A stretch of 64,000 nucleotides of DNA, taken from the NCBI RefSeq assembly GCF_007991655.1, contig NZ_BJYT01000007.1, positions 124,001-188,000 of the forward strand, given 5' to 3'. Shown here in pieces: positions 44,040 to 53,609 of the stretch. The translations under genes were made by a program, and so were the position numbers. This DNA comes from Segetibacter aerophilus. GTDB lineage: Bacteria > Bacteroidota > Bacteroidia > Chitinophagales > Chitinophagaceae. Position 1 is the stretch's first letter; each line of letters starts with the position of its first letter. A model generated the notes under the pieces. It was not told the DNA's origin and ran no database searches. It saw nothing but the letters and a program-made list of their open reading frames with translations.

Positions 44040-46964
44040 ATGAAAAGAAAATACTACCTCACCTTTTTCCCATTGTTGCTTTGTCTCTCCGTTTATTTAT
44101 GGAGCTATAAAGAAGCCCCAAAGTCAACTGACTTTCAAGCCGGGGCCGCTATCAGCAAAAGGGTTGATTTGTATTTGCCCGATGATCTCGAAGCAACGCT
44201 TTGGGCCGAATCTCCCATGTTTTTCAATCCAACAAATATGGATGTTGACATTAAGGGCAGGCTTTGGGTAACGGAGGCTGTTAACTATCGAAACTTCAAC
44301 AACGACTCAACCAGGTTTCTACACCACTCACAAGGTGATAGAGTAATGATATTAGAAGATACTGATGGCGATGGTAAGGCAGACAGCTCAAAAGTGTTTG
44401 TGCAGGACCGTGACCTTGTATCTCCTGTCGGCATTGCAGTTATCGGAAATAAAGTAATTGTCTCGTGCTCGCCTAATCTTATTGTTTATACCGATGAGAA
44501 TGGGGATGATAAGCCAGATAAAAAGGAGATTCTGCTGACTGGTTTCGGGGGAAAAGATCACGACCATTCACTACATGCGGTTTTTGCCGGTCCGGATGGC
44601 AACTGGTATTTTAACGCCGGTAATTCAGGGCCGCACGTGGTAACAGACAAGGCGGGTTGGACCCTACGTGCAGGAAGTCTTGCAGTTGGAGGTTCACCTT
44701 ACGCAAAGGAAAACCAAGGCAACCTGAAAAGTGATGACGGCAAAGTTTGGGTAGGTGGAGTAGCCTTGCGAATTAATCCAGACGGAACAGGTTTGAAGGT
44801 AATGGGGCACAATTTCAGAAATTCGTATGAGATCATTCCAGATTCGTACGGCAATCTTTGGCAGAATGACAACGACGACCAGGTGGTAACGTGTCGAACT
44901 ACATGGCTGATGGAAGGTGGAAACGCCGGTTATTTTAGCGAGGACGGAACTCGGTATTGGCAAGCTGATCAACGTCCGGGACAAGACATTTTCACTGCAC
45001 ATTGGCACCAGGATGATCCGGGAGTAATGCCGGCAGGTGATCGTTCAGGGACAGGTGCACCAACAGGAGTGGTGATGTATGAAAGCGATATCCTGGGCTC
45101 GCAATATATGGGCATGTTGTTGAGTGCAGACGCCGGAAGGAATACGATATTTAGCTATCATCCCACACTAAAAAAATCAGGGTATGACTTAGGTAGCAGG
45201 AGTAATTTTATTACATCATTGGCCAGTGATAATGTTGGATATGTTTGGAATGATTCTGCCCAAAATGCAGATAAGGAAAAATGGTTTCGCCCAAGTGATG
45301 TAGCGGTTGGTACTGACGGTAGTATTTACGTAGCCGATTGGTACGATCCTGTTGTTGGGGGTCACCAAATGAGAGATCGCAATGGGTACGGAAGGATTTA
45401 CCGGATTACCCCAAAAAATAAAAAGCTTACTGCTCCGAAAATTAATTTGAGCACTGCTGAAGGACAATTGTTAGCTTTTAAAAATCCTGCAATAAATGTT
45501 CGAAACCTTGGATTTGAAAAGTTGAAAGAACGGGGAGAAGCGGCAGCTGAAACCGTTACTGCGTTGTTGTCTGATAACAATCGCTACATAAGAGCAAGAG
45601 CCGTTTGGCTACTGTCACAATTAGGGCCAAAGGGTAGGGCAGAAGTTGAGAAAATGCTTGCTAATCCTGATACTCAAATAAGAGCTGCAGCATACAGGGC
45701 ATTACAACAAACAACTACCGACATTCTCCCGTATGCAAAGAAACTCGCTGGTGATACCGCTGCCTTTGTACGAAGAGAGGTAGCGATCTCGTTGCGCGAT
45801 CTTCCCTACGAAAAGACCAAAGAGGTTTTATTGGAACTCGTTAAACGTTTTGACGGCGAAGACCGGTGGTACCTCGAAACTTTAGGCGCTGATTTGAAGG
45901 GGCACGAGTCAGATATATATCCTGTTATATTAAAGCTGTTTGGAGAAAACAAGCCGTCCATAAAATGGAACAAGCAGATGACAGCGCTTGCATGGCGACT
46001 ACACCCTGTTGAAGCGGTAAATGATTTAGTGGCACGTGCCGAAAATGCAACTTTGCCGGTAGTTGAACGCCGTGCTGCGTTAACAGCCCTCGCTTTTGTC
46101 AATCATAAAACTGCTGCTGATGCAATGGCTGCACTTTCAACTAAGAAGTTAGGCGACGTTTCTGACCAGGCTTCTTACTGGCTTTCCTTCCGCCAGGGCA
46201 ACGACTGGTACAACCTTTTGGATTGGAGTAAGCTGAACATCAATACCCGGTATGAAAGAAAGCTGGCCCAGATGAAAGTGAAACAACAGGTGATTCTCGA
46301 CGCTGATCAATCTATTTATGAGCGTAGGTCGAGGGCGAGGGAAATGGCAGCTGATTCGGTAGGCGGACAGTTACTGATTGGTCTTGCAGCAGAGAAGAAG
46401 CTTCCTCAGTCGTTGATGCCCATTATCCAGGAGAAAATCTTTCAAAATCCTGATGCGACTGTTCGCGTGCAGGCAACCAATTATTTTTCAATGCCGGGCT
46501 CCAACAAAACATATTCAATATCACAGATAGAAAAAATGACCGCAGACGCAACGCGGGGAAAGGCACTTTTTATCAATCGTTGTTCATCATGTCATAAGGT
46601 AGGTGCAATAGGAAAAGCCATCGGACCTGAGCTAACAACCATCGGAAAGAAATTTGGCAAAACCGAATTACTCGATGCAATTATAAACCCCAGCGCGGCT
46701 ATAGTTTTTGGATATGACGGATGGCTGGTTAACACAAAAGATGGCTCTTCGTTATTTGGTTTTTTAGTATCTGAAAACAACCAGGCAATGGTCTTGAAGG
46801 ATTTGTCCGGCCAGAGACATACTATTCCGTTAGGCGAAATCACGAAGAAACAAAAGCAGGATAAAAGCCTGATGCCTGATCCCGTCAACAATGGGCTGAC
46901 TGAACAAAACCTGGCCGATATAGTAGCATATTTAAGAAAAGGCCAAAGCATTGTGAAGCGGTGA
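44040..46964 (+). CDS. Membrane-bound dehydrogenase-type propeller with HEAT repeats and cytochrome c
   Basis: The 974-residue product has an N-terminal signal or anchor (YYLTFFPLLLCLSVYLW). Residues about 40-480 form a propeller of the PVC-type membrane-bound dehydrogenase family (WAESPMFFNPTNMDVDIKGRLWVTEAVNY, DGDGKADSSKVF, VGTDGSIYVADWYDPVVGGH). HEAT-like helical repeats span about 490-800 (RYIRARAVWLLSQLGPKGRAEVEKML). The C-terminal cytochrome c domain has CSSCH near residue 857 followed by GPELTTIGKKF. It is likely a periplasmic oxidoreductase with built-in electron acceptor, possibly acting on a sugar processed by the isomerase upstream. Confidence 0.88.
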   Translation: MKRKYYLTFFPLLLCLSVYLWSYKEAPKSTDFQAGAAISKRVDLYLPDDLEATLWAESPMFFNPTNMDVDIKGRLWVTEAVNYRNFNNDSTRFLHHSQGDRVMILEDTDGDGKADSSKVFVQDRDLVSPVGIAVIGNKVIVSCSPNLIVYTDENGDDKPDKKEILLTGFGGKDHDHSLHAVFAGPDGNWYFNAGNSGPHVVTDKAGWTLRAGSLAVGGSPYAKENQGNLKSDDGKVWVGGVALRINPDGTGLKVMGHNFRNSYEIIPDSYGNLWQNDNDDQVVTCRTTWLMEGGNAGYFSEDGTRYWQADQRPGQDIFTAHWHQDDPGVMPAGDRSGTGAPTGVVMYESDILGSQYMGMLLSADAGRNTIFSYHPTLKKSGYDLGSRSNFITSLASDNVGYVWNDSAQNADKEKWFRPSDVAVGTDGSIYVADWYDPVVGGHQMRDRNGYGRIYRITPKNKKLTAPKINLSTAEGQLLAFKNPAINVRNLGFEKLKERGEAAAETVTALLSDNNRYIRARAVWLLSQLGPKGRAEVEKMLANPDTQIRAAAYRALQQTTTDILPYAKKLAGDTAAFVRREVAISLRDLPYEKTKEVLLELVKRFDGEDRWYLETLGADLKGHESDIYPVILKLFGENKPSIKWNKQMTALAWRLHPVEAVNDLVARAENATLPVVERRAALTALAFVNHKTAADAMAALSTKKLGDVSDQASYWLSFRQGNDWYNLLDWSKLNINTRYERKLAQMKVKQQVILDADQSIYERRSRAREMAADSVGGQLLIGLAAEKKLPQSLMPIIQEKIFQNPDATVRVQATNYFSMPGSNKTYSISQIEKMTADATRGKALFINRCSSCHKVGAIGKAIGPELTTIGKKFGKTELLDAIINPSAAIVFGYDGWLVNTKDGSSLFGFLVSENNQAMVLKDLSGQRHTIPLGEITKKQKQDKSLMPDPVNNGLTEQNLADIVAYLRKGQSIVKR

Positions 46965-46971
46965 GTAGTGC

Positions 46972-48282
46972 TTAATTAGCCGGGATATAAATGTCAAAAC
47001 GAGCTCCCTTGTTTACTTCGGCGGTAGCGGCTATAAATCCGCCATGATTGTCAACGATTTTCTGAACTATTGAAAGGCCGATACCTGTTCCATCATATTC
47101 TTCTCTTCCATTCAGCCTCTGAAAAACTTTAAAGATTCTCTCGTTGTGTTCCGCCTCAAAGCCAATTCCGTTGTCTGCTACAGTAATGTGACAGTATTCT
47201 TTATCCTCCGATAACTTATCACTCACCTCCTTATTTCCCTTTTCAATAAAACTTGAAATTTCTATCACAGGCGGTATATCATGCCGTCTAAACTTGATCG
47301 AGTTAGACACCAAGTTTTGTAACAGCTGATACATTTGAAATGGAATAACCGGGGCCGTACACATCTTACCGACTATAAACTTTACGTGCTTCTGGCTAAT
47401 TTCTTCTGAAAAGCTTTGTTGTATATCATTAACGATGGTAAGTAACGAAGTGTTTTTAAAAGCAAGTTCATGACCTTTTACTTGTGAGTACGTCAACAAG
47501 TCTCTAATCAAAGCCTGCATTCTCGTTACAGACTTTATTATTCGATCGAAATAGTTTTTGGCAGTCTCAGACAGGTTCTGGTAATCCTTCTTGTGTATGA
47601 GACTTGTAAAGGTTTCGATTTTTCGAAGAGGCTCTTGCAGATCATGGCCGGCTACGTAGGCAAAAGCCTCCAGGTCCTGGTTCATCTTCTTCAATTCTGC
47701 ATTTTTCTTCTCTAAAATTTTCATCCGGTCCTCACGTTCTTTTAAAAGCTGTAGCTCACTGTTTTCAATTTCCTCGGCAGCCTGCAGGTGGAATGATATA
47801 AGATCAGAAAACAAATTAAACATGCCAACAACCTCCGGCGTATTTAAGTTGGCAGGCTTGGGATCAAGACCGCAAAGGGTTCCAAAGAAAGTTCCGTCTT
47901 TTCGAAGAATGGGTACAGAAATGTAACTTCTAAACCCGTACATAGCCGGCGTAGGATGATTGCAGAAATGATTGTCGGCAGCTACATCGTTTATAACTAC
48001 CGGCTTACCACTTTGCCTTATCTCATGGCAGATAGTTGTTTCGAGTTTCAACTCATCGCCGGGTACAAGACCAAATTCTAATTTATCCAGCACACTACAT
48101 GTAATCCATTTTTCATCAGTAACCCTCGCTACTGCAACAAGACCTAAACCGGTTGTCCTACAAATGACATCTAGTATTTTAGGGATGATAGGAATTCGTT
48201 GTATAGACTCAACATCTTTTTGTAGGCGCTCATCAATCACATTAACTTCCATCTTATCAGGATTCTTGTTGCTTTTTTTCAT
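46972..48282 (-). CDS. GAF-domain sensor histidine kinase
   Basis: The start at ATG 48282 gives 436 residues; a TTG four codons upstream is less likely. No TM segment is seen, so it is cytoplasmic. An N-terminal GAF domain spans about 30-170 (ITCSVLDKLEFGLVPGDELKLETTICHEI, MYGFRSYISVPILRKDGTFFGTLCGLD). A coiled coil leads to the H-box AYVAGHDLQEPLRKIETF with the phospho-accepting His, and then the ATPase domain with NLVSNSIKF (N box), VADNGIGF (G1) and YDGTGIGLSIVQKIVDNHGG (G2). No response regulator gene is adjacent. It converges on the dehydrogenase gene with a 7-bp gap. Confidence 0.92.
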   Translation of the reverse strand: MKKSNKNPDKMEVNVIDERLQKDVESIQRIPIIPKILDVICRTTGLGLVAVARVTDEKWITCSVLDKLEFGLVPGDELKLETTICHEIRQSGKPVVINDVAADNHFCNHPTPAMYGFRSYISVPILRKDGTFFGTLCGLDPKPANLNTPEVVGMFNLFSDLISFHLQAAEEIENSELQLLKEREDRMKILEKKNAELKKMNQDLEAFAYVAGHDLQEPLRKIETFTSLIHKKDYQNLSETAKNYFDRIIKSVTRMQALIRDLLTYSQVKGHELAFKNTSLLTIVNDIQQSFSEEISQKHVKFIVGKMCTAPVIPFQMYQLLQNLVSNSIKFRRHDIPPVIEISSFIEKGNKEVSDKLSEDKEYCHITVADNGIGFEAEHNERIFKVFQRLNGREEYDGTGIGLSIVQKIVDNHGGFIAATAEVNKGARFDIYIPAN

Positions 48283-48418
48283 GTACAAAATCAACCTCGG
48301 CAGTAAAACTCTTTGCAGTCCTTTTATGTCAGTTCTTATTTTACTGCTAAAAAAGGCTTAAACCTATTCTAAAAATATGAAATTCTTTATTTCAATAATT
48401 AGCTTGATTCCTTAAAAT

Positions 48419-48464
48419 CACAAGGGAGTAAAACAACCATTATTTCCAGTTTTAGAATGCAAGC
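48419..48464 (+). repeat. decayed copy of the dispersed repeat, copy 10
   Basis: CACAAGGGAGTAAAACAACC matches copy 2 at most positions but has lost the GTGACAC core; GCAAGC at 48459-48464 stands where the second half-site is expected. Confidence 0.45.
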
Positions 48465-48519
48465 GAGGCTTCGTAAATGAGCATAATTCCCGGCAGAAAA
48501 CAAATATCTTCGTAATCAT

Positions 48520-50280
48520 ATGACTCCTGCTGCAAATAACCGTACCACATCTACAAAAAAACCACCCGGCGTCTTCTCCCTGCTACGTCCATACACCGCA
48601 CTCGTTGTTCTTTTAATTTTATTCGCGTTGTTGGGAAACGCACTTAACCTGTTGCTCCCAAAGATCATTGCAAACGGTATCGATACGTTCGAACATCATC
48701 AGTTTAGTTTCAGCTTTATCATCAAACAGTTTTTGCTAGCCACTGTCCTCGTCTTTGTTTTTACTTACCTGCAGACAATCATTCAAACATACACGTCAGA
48801 AAAAGTTGCAAGAGATCTTCGTTCAAGACTGGCAGACAAAATTTCGCATTTAAGCTATGCAGCATTAGAGCAGGCAAATCCTTCAAAGCTCTTAACCAAT
48901 TTAACGGCAGATGTAGATTCTATAAAACTGTTTGTTTCACAAGCCGTCGTCTCTATTGCATCGTCGTTATTCATCATCGTTGGGGCAAGCATTTTATTGC
49001 TCACTATCAATTGGAAACTGGCGCTTTGTGTAATGGCTATTATCCCCATTATTGGCATCACTTTCTTCGTAGTACTTAAAAAAGTAAGGGCGCTTTTTAT
49101 AAAAGGTCGTGAAGTAATAGACAGGCTAAACAAAGTAATTAGCGAAAGTATTTTAGGTGCGGCACTTATAAGGGTTGTCAACTCGCAGCAACTCGAATAT
49201 GATAAGTTTATTGAAGTAAATAACCAGGCAAAAACACTTGGCCTTTCTATCCTGCGTCTTTTTGCGGGGCTAATACCTGTGATCGTGTTTACCGCAAACA
49301 TGGCCGGGCTCGCCATTCTGTTACTGGGCGGCCATTACGTAATTACGGGCAGTATGTCTCTCGGTAATTTTGCAGCCTTCAACAGCTATCTTGCTATGCT
49401 TATTTTTCCGATACTTGTTATTGGCTTTATGAGCAATGTAATTGCGCAGGCAACAGCTTCTTATCAACGCATAAGCTTTGTGTTAAACTCCCCCGATCCC
49501 ATTGCTGGCGGTACCATTACATCAAACCTGCAGGGTGACATACAGCTAAAGAAGGTTTCATTGTTTTATGGACAAAAACCTACTCTGAAGAATATTGATC
49601 TACATATAAAACCAGGCTCACGGATAGCAGTGATTGGTCCTACTGCGGCAGGCAAGACACAATTACTGTATTTACTTACTGGTCTTGTAAAAGCAACTGC
49701 CGGCGTTATTGAGTTCGATGGTCACCGCATTGAAGAGTATAACAAAGAAAACTTTTATAGCCAGGTAGGTTTTGTGTTCCAGGACAGCATTGTCTTTAAT
49801 ATGAGCATTAGGGAAAACATCGCATTTAGTGACACCGTTACAGACGCCTCTTTACAAAAAGCAATTGATACTGCTGAATTAGGAGATTTTATAAAAAGCC
49901 TTCCAAATGGTTTAAACACTGTTGTATCAGAAAGAGGTTCGAGTTTATCCGGGGGGCAAAAGCAACGCATCATGCTTGCACGAGCACTGGCTATCGATCC
50001 CCGCATCTTGCTACTCGACGACTTTACCGCAAGGGTCGACCAAAGCACAGAGACTAAAATCTTACAGAACGTGCTCACAAATTATTCCGGCATTACACTC
50101 ATTTCAGTTACTCAAAAGATAGCTGCCATCGAGCAGTATGACCAAATTATCCTGTTGACGCAAGGTGAAATTGTAGCTTCGGGCAAGCATGAAGAATTGA
50201 TGAATACCAGTGTGGATTATGTGCAGATCTTAAACTCGCAACAAAGCACAAGTAATTATGAATCGGTGTCATTGGCTTAG
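48520..50280 (+). CDS. ABC exporter half-transporter with degenerate ATPase site (subunit A)
   Basis: The 586-residue product has six TM segments (residues about 20-300) fused to a nucleotide-binding domain. Walker A is GPTAAGKT and the signature is the intact LSGGQKQR. Walker B reads ILLLDDFTARVD, with Asp where the catalytic Glu should be, and the switch position is Gln (SVTQKIAAI) and not His. These are the marks of the non-hydrolysing half of a heterodimeric exporter. The partner is the next gene, 96 bp downstream. Together they would export lipids, peptides or drugs. A dispersed repeat lies in the gap between the two genes. Confidence 0.92.
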   Translation: MTPAANNRTTSTKKPPGVFSLLRPYTALVVLLILFALLGNALNLLLPKIIANGIDTFEHHQFSFSFIIKQFLLATVLVFVFTYLQTIIQTYTSEKVARDLRSRLADKISHLSYAALEQANPSKLLTNLTADVDSIKLFVSQAVVSIASSLFIIVGASILLLTINWKLALCVMAIIPIIGITFFVVLKKVRALFIKGREVIDRLNKVISESILGAALIRVVNSQQLEYDKFIEVNNQAKTLGLSILRLFAGLIPVIVFTANMAGLAILLLGGHYVITGSMSLGNFAAFNSYLAMLIFPILVIGFMSNVIAQATASYQRISFVLNSPDPIAGGTITSNLQGDIQLKKVSLFYGQKPTLKNIDLHIKPGSRIAVIGPTAAGKTQLLYLLTGLVKATAGVIEFDGHRIEEYNKENFYSQVGFVFQDSIVFNMSIRENIAFSDTVTDASLQKAIDTAELGDFIKSLPNGLNTVVSERGSSLSGGQKQRIMLARALAIDPRILLLDDFTARVDQSTETKILQNVLTNYSGITLISVTQKIAAIEQYDQIILLTQGEIVASGKHEELMNTSVDYVQILNSQQSTSNYESVSLA

Positions 50281-50291
50281 TAATGTTGGTT

Positions 50292-50340
50292 GCCAGCGGA
50301 AGGCTATCTATTACGCATTGTTGTGTCACACACTTGTACT
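50292..50340 (-). repeat. dispersed covarying repeat, copy 11
   Basis: On the minus strand GTACAAG, TGT, core GTGACAC (50323-50329), AACAATG, 18 bp, GCTGGC. It lies between the two ABC exporter genes. Confidence 0.75.
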
Positions 50341-50376
50341 TGCAGCAATTCTACTCAACTAAATTGACATTCACTT

Positions 50377-52140
50377 ATGAACTATAACATTAATCAACTT
50401 TCTGGGCAGCAGCAAAAGACCTCCTCTTTAAAGGCTGTCAAAAAGCTGTACTCGCTCATTGCCCACGAAAAAAGAAACCTCATCATTGCATTGATTGCAA
50501 TCCTTGTCAATTCATCTCTTCAACTGGTTGGTCCGTTATTGATTGGTCATGCAGTTGACGCGTATGTAACAACCAAACAATACAACGGCGTTTTAATGAT
50601 CGGTGGAATTTTACTCGCCATGTACCTGCTTGCGTTGGGAACCAGCTACATGCAAACAAAGCTGATGGGAAGTGTGGGTCAAAGAACGCTTTTCACTTTG
50701 CGCAATGCACTCTTTAATAAACTACAGGAATTACCCATTGCTTTTTTCAACCAGAACAAAGCAGGCGACCTAATCTCAAGATTGAATAACGATACAGATA
50801 AGATTAACCAGTTTTTTTCGCAATCGTTAATGCAGTTTATCGGAAGTATAGTAACGATGACGGGCGCCGGAGTTTTCTTACTTGCCATTAACATTGAACT
50901 TGGGGCAGCTACTTTATTGCCTGCACTGCTGATCCTTATTTTTACAATGATGGTGTCTCCATGGGTGAAACGTAAGAATGCTACGAACCTAAAAAGTGTC
51001 GGAAGCATGAGCGCCGAAATTCAGGAAAGCCTGAACAACTTCAGGGTGATCATTGCCTTCAATCGCCGCGATTATTTCCTTAAACGATTTAATGATGCAA
51101 ATCATCAAAACTACAATACCGCTATTGGTGCTGGCATGGCTAATAATGTTTTCCTGCCGGTTTATGGGTTGTTCTCGAGTCTCGCTCAATTGATTGTACT
51201 TGCCTTAGGCATTTATCTTATTTCAACCGGCAGCTTTACTATTGGTTTATTGGTTAGCTATCTTGCTTACGCCGTTAATTTTTATAATCCTTTGCGCCAG
51301 CTTGCTGCTTTATGGACAAGCTTCCAGGTAGCCATGGCGGGCTGGGATAGGATTTCTCAAATCTTATCACTGCAATCAAACCTCACTGATAGGAGCACAG
51401 GAGAAACAACGGCCTTGCATAAACCCGGCTTAGCCTTTCAGAATGTATCGTTTGCTTATCCTAACGGAAGCGAGATTCTTCATCATGTTAGTTTCGACCT
51501 GTTGCCTGGGAAAACCTATGCGCTCGTTGGTCCTACCGGTGGAGGTAAAACAACCACGGCTTCACTAATTGCCCGCTTGTACGATCCTACCCACGGAACT
51601 GTTTTTCTTAACGGCCGCGACATCCGCACGTACAGTGCAGAAGAGAGAGCCAAAAAAATCAGCTTTATACTGCAGGAACCGATTTTATTTACAGGCACTG
51701 TGAAAGACAACCTTCTCTATGGCAACGAACAGTTGTTGAAATACAATAATGAAGAGCTGGAGGAAGTCATAAAAGAGTCGCATCTGCAAAAATTGCTTTC
51801 CGTATTTGAGCAGGGACTAGATACCCCTGTGAGTGCAAGTGGTGAAAGTATTAGCCTGGGGCAAAAACAATTGATTGCCTTTATGCGTGCAGTTTTGCGC
51901 AACCCTGAAATCCTGATTTTAGATGAGGCATCTGCAAACATTGATACGGTTACCGAGCACTTGTTAACTGAAATCCTTGACCAATTACCTGAGCAGACAA
52001 CTCGTGTTATTATCGCACATCGACTAAATACTATTGAAAAAGCAGACGAGATCTTCTTTGTTAACTCAGGCAATGTAATTCCCGCAGGTTCTTTAGATCA
52101 TGCTGTAGAAATGTTGATGCAGGGAAAACGTGCAAGTTAA
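50377..52140 (+). CDS. ABC exporter half-transporter, hydrolytic subunit (subunit B)
   Basis: The 587-residue product has six TM segments (residues about 35-310) and a nucleotide-binding domain with Walker A GPTGGGKTT, Walker B ILILDEASANID with the catalytic Glu, and switch His in IIAHRLNTI. Its own signature is altered to SLGQKQ where SGGQ is expected. So the site built from this Walker A/B and the partner's LSGGQ is complete, while the other site lacks both a catalytic Glu and a normal signature. This is the BmrCD/TM287-288 arrangement. It probably forms a heterodimer with the preceding gene product. Confidence 0.92.
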   Translation: MNYNINQLSGQQQKTSSLKAVKKLYSLIAHEKRNLIIALIAILVNSSLQLVGPLLIGHAVDAYVTTKQYNGVLMIGGILLAMYLLALGTSYMQTKLMGSVGQRTLFTLRNALFNKLQELPIAFFNQNKAGDLISRLNNDTDKINQFFSQSLMQFIGSIVTMTGAGVFLLAINIELGAATLLPALLILIFTMMVSPWVKRKNATNLKSVGSMSAEIQESLNNFRVIIAFNRRDYFLKRFNDANHQNYNTAIGAGMANNVFLPVYGLFSSLAQLIVLALGIYLISTGSFTIGLLVSYLAYAVNFYNPLRQLAALWTSFQVAMAGWDRISQILSLQSNLTDRSTGETTALHKPGLAFQNVSFAYPNGSEILHHVSFDLLPGKTYALVGPTGGGKTTTASLIARLYDPTHGTVFLNGRDIRTYSAEERAKKISFILQEPILFTGTVKDNLLYGNEQLLKYNNEELEEVIKESHLQKLLSVFEQGLDTPVSASGESISLGQKQLIAFMRAVLRNPEILILDEASANIDTVTEHLLTEILDQLPEQTTRVIIAHRLNTIEKADEIFFVNSGNVIPAGSLDHAVEMLMQGKRAS

Positions 52141-52159
52141 AAGTGTTCCATACAAAGCG

Positions 52160-53377
52160 TTACTCGCTCTGCCTCATCAGTTCCATCACCTCATCAAACG
52201 TTTGCAATAAGTCATCGGCATCTCCCTGGGGATAGGCAGACTGAAGCTTTTTTCTAAACACAGTTTTAGGATCGAGGTCTGTGAGAGTCATTGCTTCAGA
52301 AACCTGTTCATTCAAATTAAGAAGCGGTTTTAATTTTCGTTGACTTATGAATAATCGTTCGATAAAGACTTTCTTATGAATAAGCTTATTCAACTGGTCT
52401 TCCAACTCATGGATATAACCATCGGTTTCCACCTGCACTTCCACCCAGGCAGGATAGCAGAGCTTGTCGTCCTCGAGAAGAATAAGCTTGTTCTTTACAG
52501 TCTCGAAATTACCTTTTATCCTAATTAGCTTACGACAACAGGGAATATTGAACTCTTCTAATTCGCTTAGCTTACCACCTTCAAAAGTTAATATCAAAAC
52601 CAGTTTTTCATCCTGGTTCTCGGAGAAACTTAGCGGTATCGGCGAACCGGAATAACGAATGTGGTTTATTTTGTTCACCACCTGCGGACGATGCAAATGG
52701 CCCAGCGCTATATAGTCAAACTCTTCAGGAAACTGGTCTCCGCAAACTTGGCCAAGATTACCGACATGAATGTCTTTCTCACTCTCCGAGTTCGCTCCAC
52801 CTGCAGTAAATAAATGACCTGTTGCTATCACCGGAATTCCTTCGGCTTTGTATGGAGCGACATGTTCTTTAAAAGCATTGTAATGATCACAAATTCCTTT
52901 TTTTAATCTCGCTTCCATATCAGAAGAACTTTCTCCTGAAATAGATAAGCGCACATCTTTGTCCCGCAGGAAAGGCACGGCACAAACGACCAGTTCAAGT
53001 TCTCCTGCCGCATTAGATATAGGAATAATCTGGTCAACCAGGTTGTCAGGAACGCCCCCAACAACATGCACACTAAAATATTTAAGTAAGTCTTTGGGTG
53101 CGTTAAGCGTCGTTACAGAGTCGTGATTTCCGCCAATAATAATTACTTCTTTACAGCACGTATTTTTAACCCTCCATAAGAAATCGTAATACTGTTTTAG
53201 TGCAGCATTTGAAGGTGTGCCTGTATCGAAAACATCTCCTGCAATGATTAAAACGTCAATACATTGTTCAGAAAGCTTGTCGATCAGCCAGTCTAAAAAC
53301 TGCTGGTGTTCTTCGGTTCGTTCGCACTGTTCAAGCCGTTTGCCTAAGTGCCAGTCTGCTGTGTGTAATACTTTCAT
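52160..53377 (-). CDS. sbcD: Exonuclease subunit SbcD
   Basis: Starting at ATG 53377 (MKVLHTADWHLGKRL) gives 405 residues; the frame extends 36 codons upstream without family resemblance. The calcineurin-type phosphoesterase motifs are all present: DWHLG, GDVFDTG, GGNHDS and GHLHRP. They bind the two Mn2+ ions of the Mre11/SbcD nuclease, which with SbcC opens hairpins and DNA ends. The C-terminal part carries the capping and SbcC-binding region. No sbcC gene is adjacent, although the two are usually joined in an operon. It converges on the ABC gene with a 19-bp gap. Confidence 0.9.
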   Translation of the reverse strand: MKVLHTADWHLGKRLEQCERTEEHQQFLDWLIDKLSEQCIDVLIIAGDVFDTGTPSNAALKQYYDFLWRVKNTCCKEVIIIGGNHDSVTTLNAPKDLLKYFSVHVVGGVPDNLVDQIIPISNAAGELELVVCAVPFLRDKDVRLSISGESSSDMEARLKKGICDHYNAFKEHVAPYKAEGIPVIATGHLFTAGGANSESEKDIHVGNLGQVCGDQFPEEFDYIALGHLHRPQVVNKINHIRYSGSPIPLSFSENQDEKLVLILTFEGGKLSELEEFNIPCCRKLIRIKGNFETVKNKLILLEDDKLCYPAWVEVQVETDGYIHELEDQLNKLIHKKVFIERLFISQRKLKPLLNLNEQVSEAMTLTDLDPKTVFRKKLQSAYPQGDADDLLQTFDEVMELMRQSE

Positions 53378-53609
53378 GTTGGGTTTCTTCCTCGGGCGGT
53401 AAGGCGCAAAGTTAGTCGTCAAAGCCCGTCCGAAGTCTAAATTATAATATCGATGTTCGCAAGCTTTGAATGTTTTGCTAAACAAAAGTAAAAGATTGAA
53501 CTATAGCCAAAAAGGGCACATTATAGTTCATAGCTTCCCACCGCAGAGGTCTCACATAATTTCTATTATAATAATTCGTTATCGATTCAAATACTCTGTT
53601 TTCAGCTAC

